Shown here piece after piece: positions 1-8,696 of a stretch of DNA of 64,000 bases; positions within the stretch are counted from its first letter, which is position 1, and every line of letters begins with the position of its first letter. Both the position numbers and the translations under genes were made by a program. This DNA comes from Desmodus rotundus. Taxonomy: Eukaryota > Chordata > Mammalia > Chiroptera > Phyllostomidae. The stretch is from the NCBI RefSeq assembly GCF_022682495.2, contig NW_026527313.1:248001-312000 (forward strand), read 5' to 3'. The notes beneath the pieces were generated by a model. The model did not search any database, was not told the origin of the DNA, and worked only from the letters and a program-made list of their open reading frames with translations.

Positions 1-541
1 GAGGGGTCTGCGGGTTTGCAGCCACGTAGGCCAGTTGCTCGCACCCCGGCCCCATGTGTCCCAGCTCCATGGACGAGGTGGGCCGCTTATGGCGGGATGC
101 AGGCGTCCTGCGGGGGTCAGGGGACGGCGTGGGCACTCCCCGGGCGAGAGAGGGCGCCTGGGACCCGAGAGAGCACCCGGGAAAATGCCCAGCCCTGGCC
201 CCCGGGGCTCCAGTGGCCTCCCCAGGCTCCTGCCGTGGGGCCTGGTCCCGCTCACCTGGGCCCAGGTTCTCCGCAGGTGAATGCCTTTTGCGGACACCAG
301 GGACCACAGGCCGCGGATCCCTTCACGGGCAGGGGGGGTTCGAGCTCTGTGGGACCCAGGTCGCAGCGCACACAGTCCCTTCTCGCAAAGTTCAGCCCAG
401 ACTTTAGAGAGTAGAAGCGTCTCGGTCCAAGTTTTCCGCCTCGGGGCAGGGTGGGGCCGTTTGAGCCAAGAGAGACTCTTAGCCCCCCAGGCAGGTCTCA
501 GGCCCGAGACCCCCAGGGAGACCCGGTCCCTGGGCGTGGGT

Positions 542-563
542 CCCGCCCGCCCGGGCCCGCCCC
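542..563 (-). other. Minus-strand G-quadruplex and GC-box cluster in the A core (representative copy)
   Basis: Five C runs (542-544, 546-548, 550-552, 556-558, 560-563) with loops of one to three bases give a minus-strand quadruplex motif. The same stretch contains CCGCCC and CGCCCC words, the SP/KLF GC-box core. It is the A-core counterpart of the four-run motif in the B core and is present in most A units. Confidence 0.6.
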
Positions 564-687
564 ACCTGGCCCGGAACCGTGGCCGGCCCCTCTTCCCGGC
601 CCCAGGTCCCTAGCTCTTCCCTGGCACTCTGCCTCTGGCGGGGTGGGAGACGGGCTGGCAAGTGTGGTCCACGGGAAAACGCGCGGT

Positions 688-701
688 CCTCTGGGTGGCA
701 G
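688..701 (+). promoter_or_regulatory. CTCF-like word (representative copy), one per unit
   Basis: CCTCTGGGTGGCAG matches 12 of 14 positions of the published CTCF consensus CCASYAGRKGGCRS. It lies about 190 bases before the palindrome in the shared block, so nearly every unit carries it. Some lineages change its centre: CTCGGGG at 34676, 45363 and 54106; CTCTGTG at 35645, 46332, 55077 and 58961; CTCTGAG at 44393 and 53136. This is a consensus match only; binding is not shown. Confidence 0.4.
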
Positions 702-811
702 GGAGGGCCTCCGTTAACTCTGACACCAGCCCAGGGACCCTGTGGACCTGACCTGATATCTCAAGCGGGGGGCACGTTGCCCGGAGGGATGCTCTTGTGG
801 TGGGGCCTGCC

Positions 812-878
812 TGCGCCTGCGCGGCCCCGCCTCTTGGCCCGAAACCACCCAGCCGCGGCTCCGACAAAAGCCATCTCC
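812..878 (+). promoter_or_regulatory. NRF1-like, GC-box and YY1-like cluster before the palindrome (representative copy)
   Basis: TGCGCCTGCGCG (812-823) matches 11 of 12 positions of the NRF1 consensus YGCGCAYGCGCR. It runs into CCCCGCCTC (825-833), a minus-strand GC box. GCCATCTCC (870-878) resembles the YY1 core. The cluster is CpG-dense, lacks a TATA box and ends 10 bases before the palindrome. This is the composition of a CpG-island promoter, repeated in every unit because it lies in the shared block. No transcript is shown by the sequence. Confidence 0.4.
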
Positions 879-888
879 TGGGGGCCTC

Positions 889-944
889 CCCCCTGTTCTT
901 CCATCCGTAAAGGGGGACCCCTTTACGGATGGAAGAACAGGGGG
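889..944. repeat. 56-base palindrome (representative copy), one per unit
   Basis: The left arm (889-915) and right arm (918-944) are perfect 27-base reverse complements around the spacer GA (916-917). The arms contain TTCTTCCATCCGTAAAGGGG and its complement. The element occurs at the same place in all 65 unit junctions and is perfect in nearly all of them. As DNA it could extrude a cruciform. As RNA it would be a 26-base-pair stem with a four-base loop on either strand. It is the only long inverted repeat I found in the unit. Variant copies are listed separately. Confidence 0.95.
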
Positions 945-958
945 ATCTTCGCAGTGGT

Positions 959-984
959 GGGGACGGGACGGAGGGGTCTGCGGG
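959..984 (+). other. Plus-strand G-quadruplex motif after the palindrome (representative copy)
   Basis: Four G runs (959-962, 965-967, 973-976, 982-984) are separated by loops of 2, 5 and 5 bases, meeting the usual G3+ N1-7 rule. It starts 14 bases after the palindrome in every unit. In units at 7727, 13553, 25206 and 32974 the last run is reduced to GG (TGCGGTTTTGC), so the canonical motif is broken there. Confidence 0.6.
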
Positions 985-1402
985 TTTGCAGCCACGTAGG
1001 CCAGTTGCTCGCACCCCGGCCCCATGTGTCCCAGCTCCATGGACGAGGTGGGCCGCTTATTGCGGGATGCAGGCGTCCTGCGGGGGTCAGGGGACGGCGT
1101 GGGCACTCCCCGGGCGAGAGAGGGCGCCTGGGACCCGAGAGAGCCCCGGGGAGAGTCCGAGGCCTGGCCGCAGAGGCAGCCATTGCCTCCCCGGGCTCCT
1201 ACCATGGGGCCTGACCGTGTTCGCCCGAGGCCCAGGTTCACCGCAGGTGAATGCCTTTTGCGGACGCCAAGGACAGGAGGTCGCCGATTCCCTCACAGAG
1301 GTGGGGGTTCGAGCTCTGGGGGACTGAGGTCGCAGCGGTCACACTCCATTTTTGGGTGGTTCCGCAGAGACTGGAGGGTTGAAGCGGCTGGGTCCAAGTC
1401 TG

Positions 1403-1416
1403 CCGCCTTGTGGCAG
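1403..1416 (+). promoter_or_regulatory. Weak second CTCF-like word in B cores (representative copy)
   Basis: CCGCCTTGTGGCAG matches 11 of 14 positions of CCASYAGRKGGCRS. It occurs only in B cores, about 475 bases after the B unit start. The A core at the equivalent place reads CCGCCTCGGGGCAG. It is a weaker candidate than the word in the shared block. Confidence 0.25.
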
Positions 1417-1509
1417 GGTGGGGGCTTTGCAGGCGAAGCAAGGCTCTTAGCCTCCCAGGCGGGGCACAGGCCAGACTCCCCAAGGGAGAACCGGTCCTTG
1501 GTCGAGGGT

Positions 1510-1524
1510 CCCGCCCGCCCGCCC
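1510..1524 (-). other. Minus-strand G-quadruplex motif in the B core (representative copy)
   Basis: Four CCC runs with single-G loops on the plus strand give four GGG runs with one-base loops on the minus strand, the most stable class of intramolecular quadruplex. It recurs in most B units. The unit at 58227 reads CCTGCTCGCCCG and loses runs. Units at 34914, 45601 and 54344 carry a longer C run here. Confidence 0.65.
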
Positions 1525-1900
1525 GGAACCGCTCCACCTGGCGCGGAACCGTGGCCGGCCCCTCTTCCAGGCACCAGGTCCCTAGTTCTTTCCTGGCACT
1601 CTGCCTCTGCGGGGGTGGGAGAGCTGCTGGGAAGTGTGGTCCACGGGAAAACGCGCGGTCCTCTGGGTGGCAGGGAGGGCCTCCGTTAACTCTGACACCA
1701 GCCCAGGGACCCTGTGGACCTGGCCTGATATCTCAAGGGGGGGGCACGTTGCCCGGAGGGATGCTCTTGGGGTGGGGCCTGCCTGCGCCTGCGCGGCCCC
1801 GCCTCTTGGCCCGAAACCACCCAGCCGCGGCTCGGACAAAAGCCATCTCCTGGGGGCCTCCCCCCTGTTCTTCCATCCGTAAAGGGGGACCCCTTTACGG

Positions 1901-2870
1901 ATGGAAGAACAGGGGGATCTTCGCAGTGGTGGGGACGGGACGGAGGGGTCTGCGGGTTTGCAGCCACGTAGGCCAGTTGCTCGCACCCCGGCCCCATGTG
2001 TCCCAGCTCCATGGACGAGGTGGGCCGCTTATGGCGGGATGCAGGCGTCCTGCGGGGGTCAGGGGACGGCGTGGGCACTCCCCGGGCGAGAGAGGGCGCC
2101 TGGGACCCGAGAGAGCACCCGGGAAAATGCCCAGCCCTGGCCCCCGGGGCTCCAGTGGCCTCCCCAGGCTCCTGCCGTGGGGCCTGGTCCCGCTCACCTG
2201 GGCCCAGGTTCTCCGCAGGTGAATGCCTTTTGCGGACACCAGGGACCACAGGCCGCGGATCCCTTCACGGGCAGGGGGGGTTCGAGCTCTGTGGGACCCA
2301 GGTCGCAGCGCACACAGTCCCTTCTCGCAAAGTTCAGCCCAGACTTTAGAGAGTAGAAGCGTCTCGGTCCAAGTTTTCCGCCTCGGGGCAGGGTGGGGCC
2401 GTTTGAGCCAAGAGAGACTCTTAGCCCCCCAGGCAGGTCTCAGGCCCGAGACCCCCAGGGAGACCCGGTCCCTGGGCGTGGGTCCCGCCCGCCCGGGCCC
2501 GCCCCACCTGGCCCGGAACCGTGGCCGGCCCCTCTTCCCGGCCCCAGGTCCCTAGCTCTTCCCTGGCACTCTGCCTCTGGCGGGGTGGGAGACGGGCTGG
2601 CAAGTGTGGTCCACGGGAAAACGCGCGGTCCTCTGGGTGGCAGGGAGGGCCTCCGTTAACTCTGACACCAGCCCAGGGACCCTGTGCACCTGGCCTGATA
2701 TCTCAAGGGAGGGGCACGTTGCCCGGAGGGATGCTCTTGGGGTGGGGCCTGCTTGCGCCTGCGCGGCCCCGCCTCTTGGCCCGAAACCACCCAGCCGCGG
2801 CTCGGACAAAAGCCATCTCCTGGGGGCCTCCCCCCTGTTCTTCCATCCGTAAAGGGGGACCCCTTTACGG
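1901..2870. repeat. Unit 3, class A (A2)
   Basis: Full 970-base A unit. The A2 signature TGCACCTGG, GGGAGGGG and GCTTGCG is present. It contains the left edge (near 1957) of the 5,826-base tandem duplication. Confidence 0.95.
2117..2601. repeat. A-specific core (representative copy)
   Basis: This 485-base segment defines class A. Its landmarks are ACCCGGGAAAATGCCC at the start, a GGATCC (BamHI) site, GACTTTAGAGAGTAG, and a C-rich run CCCGCCCGCCCGGGCCCG near the 3' end. It aligns along its whole length with the B core at roughly three quarters identity by eye, so the two are old duplicates. The GGATCC site is absent from the B core and should give a 1,942-base restriction ladder. Confidence 0.9.
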
Positions 2871-3086
2871 ATGGAAGAACAGGGGGATCTTCGCAGTGGT
2901 GGGGACGGGACGGAGGGGTCTGCGGGTTTGCAGCCACGTAGGCCAGTTGCTCGCACCCGGGCCCCATGTGTCCCAGCTCCATGGACGAGGTGGGCCGCTT
3001 ATGGCGGGATGCAGGCGTCCTTCGGGGGTCAGGGGACGGCGTGGGCACTCCCCGGGCGAGAGAGGGCGCCTGGGACCCGAGAGAGC
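2602..3086. repeat. Shared block (representative copy), nearly identical in A and B units
   Basis: This 485-base segment begins at AAGTGTGGTCC and ends at GACCCGAGAGAGC. It recurs after every A core and every B core and straddles each unit boundary. Copies following A cores and B cores differ only by scattered single bases, while the flanking cores are clearly divergent. It carries all the candidate regulatory words: the CTCF-like word, the NRF1-like word with adjoining GC box, the YY1-like word, the palindrome and a plus-strand G-quadruplex motif. The sharp edges suggest either gene conversion between classes confined to this block or selection on its contents. Confidence 0.9.
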
Positions 3087-3842
3087 CCCGGGGAGAGTCC
3101 GAGGCCTGGCCGCAGAGGCTGCCATAGCCTCCCCGGGCTCCTACCATGGGGCCTGACCGTGTTCGCCCGAGGCCCAGGTTCACCGCAGGTGAATGCCTTT
3201 TGCGGACGCCAAGGACAGGAGGTCGCCGATTCCCTCACAGAGGTGGGGGTTCGAGCTCTGGGGGACTGAGGTCGCAGCGGTCACACTCCATTTTTGGGTG
3301 GTTCCGCAGAGACTGGAGGGTTGAAGCGGCTGGGTCCAAGTCTGCCGCCTTGTGGCAGGGTGGGGGCTTTGCAGGCGAAGCAAGGCTCTTAGCCTCCCAG
3401 GCGGGGCACAGGCCAGACTCCCCAAGGGAGAACCGGTCCTTGGTCGAGGGTCCCGCCCGCCCGCCCGGAACCGCTCCACCTGGCGCGGAACCGTGGCCGG
3501 CCCCTCTTCCAGGCACCAGGTCCCTAGTTCTTTCCTGGCACTCTGCCTCTGCGGGGGTGGGAGAGCTGCTGGGAAGTGTGGTCCACGGGAAAACGCGCGG
3601 TCCTCTGGGTGGCAGGGAGGGCCTCCGTTAACTCTGACACCAGCCCAGGGACCCTGTGGACCTGGCCTGATATCTCAAGGGGGGGGCACGTTGCCCGGAG
3701 GGATGCTCTTGGGGTGGGGCCTGCCTGCGCCTGCGCGGCCCCGCCTCTTGGCCCGAAACCACCCAGCCGCGGCTCGGACAAAAGCCATCTCCTGGGGGCC
3801 TCCCCCCTGTTCTTCCATCCGTAAAGGGGGACCCCTTTACGG
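2871..3842. repeat. Unit 4, class B (B2)
   Basis: Full B unit with CACCCGGGCC, CCTTCGGG and GCCATAG. It matches the unit at 8697 one hexamer downstream in every diagnostic position I checked. Confidence 0.95.
3087..3573. repeat. B-specific core (representative copy)
   Basis: This 487-base segment defines class B. Its landmarks are CCCGGGGAGAGTCCGAGG at the start, CACTCCATTTTTGGGTGG in the middle, CCGCCTTGTGGCAG (a weak CTCF-like word) and four CCC runs separated by single G bases near the 3' end. It lacks the GGATCC site of the A core. Some copies (units at 36859, 39773 and 47546) end in CTGGCAAG, the A-core ending, instead of CTGGGAAG. This suggests conversion tracts reaching a few bases into the core. 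Confidence 0.9.
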
Positions 3843-4812
3843 ATGGAAGAACAGGGGGATCTTCGCAGTGGTGGGGACGGGACGGAGGGGTCTGCGGGTT
3901 TGCAGCCACGTAGGCCAGTTGCTCGCACCCCGGCCCCATGTGTCCCAGCTCCATGGACGAGGTGGGCCGCTTATGGCGGGATGCAGGCGTCCTGCGGGGG
4001 TCAGGGGACGGCGTGGGCACTCCCCGGGCGAGAGAGGGCGCCTGGGACCCGAGAGAGCACCCGGGAAAATGCCCAGCCCTGGCCCCCGGGGCTCCAGTGG
4101 CCTCCCCAGGCTCCTGCCGTGGGGCCTGGTCCCGCTCACCTGGGCCCAGGTTCTCCGCAGGTGAATGCCTTTTGCGGACACCAGGGACCACAGGCCGCGG
4201 ATCCCTTCACGGGCAGGGGGGGTTCGAGCTCTGTGGGACCCAGGTCGCAGCGCACACAGTCCCTTCTCGCAAAGTTCAGCCCAGACTTTAGAGAGTAGTA
4301 GCGTCTCGGTCCAAGTTTTCCGCCTCGGGGCAGGGTGGGGCCGTTTGAGCCAAGAGAGACTCTTAGCCCCCCAGGCAGGTCTCAGGCCCGAGACCCCCAG
4401 GGAGACCCGGTCCCTGGGCGTGGGTCCCGCCCGCCCGGGCCCGCCCCACCTGGCCCGGAACCGTGGCCGGCCCCTCTTCCCGGCCCCAGGTCCCTAGCTC
4501 TTCCCTGGCACTCTGCCTCTGGCGGGGTGGGAGACGGGCTGGCAAGTGTGGTCCACGGGAAAACGCGCGGTCCTCTGGGTGGCAGGGAGGGCCTCCGTTA
4601 ACTCTGACACCAGCCCAGGGACCCTGTGCACCTGGCCTGATATCTCAAGGGGGGGGCACGTTGCCCGGAGGGATGCTCTTGGGGTGGGGCCTGCCTGCGC
4701 CTGCGCGGCCCCGCCTCTTGGCCCGAAACCACCCAGCCGCGGCTCGGACAAAAGCCATCTCCTGGGGGCCTCCCCCCTGTTCTTCCATCCGTAAAGGGGG
4801 ACCCCTTTACGG
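3843..4812. repeat. Unit 5, class A (A3)
   Basis: Full A unit. It carries AGTAGTAGCG (near 4297) where other A units read AGTAGAAGCG. The only other copy with this change is at 9669, exactly 5,826 bases on. Confidence 0.95.
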
Positions 4813-5784
4813 ATGGAAGAACAGGGGGATCTTCGCAGTGGTGGGGACGGGACGGAGGGGTCTGCGGGTTTGCAGCCACGTAGGCCAGTTGCTCGCACCC
4901 CGGCCCCATGTGTCCCAGCTCCATGGACGAGGTGGGCCGCTTATGGCGGGATGCAGGCGTCCTGCGGGGGTCAGGGGACGGCGTGGGCACTCCCCGGGCG
5001 AGAGAGGGCGCCTGGGACCCGAGAGAGCCCCGGGGAGAGTCCGAGGCCTGGCCGCAGAGGCTGCCATTGCCTCCCCGGGCTCCTACCATGGGGCCTGACC
5101 GTGTTCGCCCGAGGCCCAGGTTCACCGCAGGTGAATGCCTTTTGCGGACGCCAAGGACAGGAGGTCGCCGATTCCCTCACAGAGGTGGGGGTTCGAGCTC
5201 TGGGGGACTGAGGTCGCAGCGGTCACACTCCATTTTTGGGTGGTTCCGCAGAGACTGGAGGGTTGAAGCGGCTGGGTCCAAGTCTGCCGCCTTGTGGCAG
5301 GGTGGGGGCTTTGCAGGCGAAGCAAGGCTCTTAGCCTCCCAGGCGGGGCACAGGCCAGACTCCCCAAGGGAGAACCGGTCCTTGGTCGAGGGTCCCGCCC
5401 GCCCGCCCGGAACCGCTCCACCTGGCGCGGAACCGTGGCCGGCCCCTCTTCCAGGCACCAGGTCCCTAGTTCTTTCCTGGCACTCTGCCTCTGCGGGGGT
5501 GGGAGAGCTGCTGGGAAGTGTGGTCCACGGGAAAACGCGCGGTCCTCTGGGTGGCAGGGAGGGCCTCCGTTAACTCTGACACCAGCCCAGGGACCCTGTG
5601 GACCTGGCCTGATATCTCAAGGGGGGGGCACGTTGCCCGGAGGGATGCTCTTGGGGTGGGGCCTGCCTGCGCCTGCGCGGCCCCGCCTCTTGGCCCGAAA
5701 CCACCCAGCCGCGGCTCGGACAAAAGCCATCTCCTGGGGGCCTCCCCCCTGTTCTTCCATCCGTAAAGGGGGACCCCTTTACGG
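4813..5784. repeat. Unit 6, class B (B3)
   Basis: Full B unit with no special variant; it is close to the B consensus and closes the first hexamer. Confidence 0.95.
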
Positions 5785-6754
5785 ATGGAAGAACAGGGGG
5801 ATCTTCGCAGTGGTGGGGACGGGACGGAGGGGTCTGCGGGTTTGCAGCCACGTAGGCCAGTTGCTCGCACCCCGGCCCCATGTGTCCCAGCTCCATGGAC
5901 GAGGTGGGCCGCTTATGGCGGGATGCAGGCGTCCTGCGGGGGTCAGGGGACGGCGTGGGCACTCCCCGGGCGAGAGAGGGCGCCTGGGACCCGAGAGAGC
6001 ACCCGGGAAAATGCCCAGCCCTGGCCCCCGGGGCTCCAGTGGCCTCCCCAGGCTCCTGCCGTGGGGCCTGGTCCCGCTCACCTGGGCCCAGGTTCTCCGC
6101 AGGTGAATGCCTTTTGCGGACACCAGGGACCACAGGCCGCGGATCCCTTCACGGGCAGGGGGGGTTCGAGCTCTGTGGGACCCAGGTCGCAGCGCACACA
6201 GTCCCTTCTCGCAAAGTTCAGCCCAGACTTTAGAGAGTAGAAGCGTCTCGGTCCAAGTTTTCCGCCTCGGGGCAGGGTGGGGCCGTTTGAGCCAAGAGAG
6301 ACTCTTAGCCCCCCAGGCAGGTCTCAGGCCCGAGACCCCCAGGGAGACCCGGTCCCTGGGCGTGGGTCCCGCCCGCCCGGGCCCGCCCCACCTGGCCCGG
6401 AACCGTGGCCGGCCCCTCTTCCCGGCCCCAGGTCCCTAGCTCTTCCCTGGCACTCTGCCTCTGGCGGGGTGGGAGACGGGCTGGCAAGTGTGGTCCACGG
6501 GAAAACGCGCGGTCCTCTGGGTGGCAGGGAGGGCCTCCGTTAACTCTGACACCAGCCCAGGGACCCTGTGGACCTGACCTGATATCTCAAGCGGGGGGCA
6601 CGTTGCCCGGAGGGATGCTCTTGTGGTGGGGCCTGCCTGCGCCTGCGCGGCCCCGCCTCTTGGCCCGAAACCACCCAGCCGCGGCTCGGACAAAAGCCAT
6701 CTCCTGGGGGCCTCCCCCCTGTTCTTCCATCCGTAAAGGGGGACCCCTTTACGG
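5785..6754. repeat. Unit 7, class A (A1)
   Basis: Full A unit, A1 signature, with GCTCGGAC rather than the GCTCCGAC of unit 1. It opens the second hexamer. Confidence 0.95.
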
Positions 6755-7726
6755 ATGGAAGAACAGGGGGATCTTCGCAGTGGTGGGGACGGGACGGAGG
6801 GGTCTGCGGGTTTGCAGCCACGTAGGCCAGTTGCTGGCACCCCGGCCCCATGTGTCCCAGCTCCATGGACGAGGTGGGCCGCTTATTGCGGGATGCAGGC
6901 GTCCTGCGGGGGTCAGGGGACGGCGTGGGCACTCCCCGGGCGAGAGAGGGCGCCTGGGACCCGAGAGAGCCCCGGGGAGAGTCCGAGGCCTGGCCGCAGA
7001 GGCTGCCATTGCCTCCCCGGGCTCCTACCATGGGGCCTGACCGTGTTCGCCCGAGGCCCAGGTTCACCGCAGGTGAATGCCTTTTGCGGACGCCAAGGAC
7101 AGGAGGTCGCCGATTCCCTCACAGAGGTGGGGGTTCGAGCTCTGGGGGACTGAGGTCGCAGCGGTCACACTCCATTTTTGGGTGGTTCCGCAGAGACTGG
7201 AGGGTTGAAGCGGCTGGGTCCAAGTCTGCCGCCTTGTGGCAGGGTGGGGGCTTTGCAGGCGAAGCAAGGCTCTTAGCCTCCCAGGCGGGGCACAGGCCAG
7301 ACTCCCCAAGGGAGAACCGGTCCTTGGTCGAGGGTCCCGCCCGCCCGCCCGGAACCGCTCCACCTGGCGCGGAACCATGGCCGGCCCCTCTTCCAGGCAC
7401 CAGGTCCCTAGTTCTTTCCTGGCACTCTGCCTCTGCGGGGGTGGGAGAGCTGCTGGGAAGTGTGGTCCACGGGAAAACGCGCGGTCCTCTGGGTGGCAGG
7501 GAGGGCCTCCGTTAACTATGACACCAGCCCAGGGACCCTGTGGACCTGGCCTGATATCTCAATGGGGGGGCACGTTGCCCGGAGGGATGCTCTTGGGGTG
7601 GGGCCTGCCTGCGCCTGCGCGGCCCCGCCTCTTGGCCCGAAACCACCCAGCCGCGGCTCGGACAAAAGCCATCTCCTGGGGGCCTCCCCCCTGTTCTTCC
7701 ATCCGTAAAGGGGGACCCCTTTACGG
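6755..7726. repeat. Unit 8, class B (B1)
   Basis: Full B unit with TTGCTGGCACC and TTATTGCGG. It carries TAACTATGAC (A at 7518) and CAATGGGG (T at 7563), shared with units at 12581 and 24234. A at 7376 (CCATGGCC) separates it from its hexamer partner at 12581. Confidence 0.95.
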
Positions 7727-8696
7727 ATGGAAGAACAGGGGGATCTTCGCAGTGGTTGGGACGGGACGGAGGGGTCTGCGGTTTTGCAGCCACGTAGGCC
7801 AGTTGCTCGCACCCCGGCCCCATGTGTCCCAGCTCCATGGACGAGGTGGGCCGCTTATGGCGGGATGCAGGCGTCCTGCGGGGGTCAGGGGACGGCGTGG
7901 GCACTCCCCGGGCGAGAGAGGGCGCCTGGGACCCGAGAGAGCACCCGGGAAAATGCCCAGCCCTGGCCCCCGGGGCTCCAGTGGCCTCCCCAGGCTCCTG
8001 CCGTGGGGCCTGGTCCCGCTCACCTGGGCCCAGGTTCTCCGCAGGTGAATGCCTTTTGCGGACACCAGGGACCACAGGCCGCGGATCCCTTCACGGGCAG
8101 GGGGGGTTCGAGCTCTGTGGGACCCAGGTCGCAGCGCACACAGTCCCTTCTCGCAAAGTTCAGCCCAGACTTTAGAGAGTAGAAGCGTCTCGGTCCAAGT
8201 TTTCCGCCTCGGGGCAGGGTGGGGCCGTTTGAGCCAAGAGAGACTCTTAGCCCCCCAGGCAGGTCTCAGGCCCGAGACCCCCAGGGAGACCCGGTCCCTG
8301 GGCGTGGGTCCCGCCCGCCCGGGCCCGCCCCACCTGGCCCGGAACCGTGGCCGGCCCCTCTTCCCGGCCCCAGGTCCCTAGCTCTTCCCTGGCACTCTGC
8401 CTCTGGCGGGGTGGGAGACGGGCTGGCAAGTGTGGTCCACGGGAAAACGCGCGGTCCTCTGGGTGGCAGGGAGGGCCTCCGTTAACTCTGACACCAGCCC
8501 AGGGACCCTGTGCACCTGGCCTGATATCTCAAGGGAGGGGCACGTTGCCCGGAGGGATGCTCTTGGGGTGGGGCCTGCTTGCGCCTGCGCGGCCCCGCCT
8601 CTTGGCCCGAAACCACCCAGCCGCGGCTCGGACAAAAGCCATCTCCTGGGGGCCTCCCCCCTGTTCTTCCATCCGTAAAGGGGGACCCCTTTACGG
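7727..8696. repeat. Unit 9, class A (A2)
   Basis: Full A unit. GGTTGGG after the palindrome and TGCGGTTTTGC mark it, as in units at 13553, 25206 and 32974. The second change breaks the fourth G run of the quadruplex motif. The hexamer duplication junction falls near 7783. Confidence 0.95.

Larger units (their letters stand above)
1..928. repeat. Unit 1, class A (A1), partial
   Basis: The first 42 bases of the unit lie outside the window. It carries the A1 signature before the palindrome and GCTCCGAC instead of GCTCGGAC. It opens the first hexamer. Confidence 0.95.
929..1900. repeat. Unit 2, class B (B1)
   Basis: Full 972-base B unit with TTATTGCGG. It carries GAGGCAGCC where most B units have GAGGCTGCC, a variant shared only with units at 30060 and 32002. 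Confidence 0.95.
1957..7782. repeat. Hexameric higher-order repeat, copy 1
   Basis: A 5,826-base block of six units (1,942 x 3) repeated directly at 7783-13608. The subtype order and private markers recur at exactly this offset, for example AGTAGTAGCG in the units at 3843 and 9669. Edges are set by the positions where marker agreement starts (units at 1901 and 7727 disagree at GGTTGGG and TGCGGTTTTGC). Confidence 0.85.

Noticed and set aside
889..944. Palindrome as terminal inverted repeats of a DNA transposon
   Set aside because: The two arms are only two bases apart, there is no target-site duplication and no transposase; it is a fixed part of the unit.
889..944. Rho-independent terminator
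   Set aside because: The stem is GC-rich at the ends but no T run follows on either strand, and the sequence context is not bacterial.
2205..2230. Splice acceptor TTCTCCGCAG and donor-like CAGGTGAAT
   Set aside because: The two signals overlap at the same bases, and without transcript evidence or a coding exon an intron cannot be supported.
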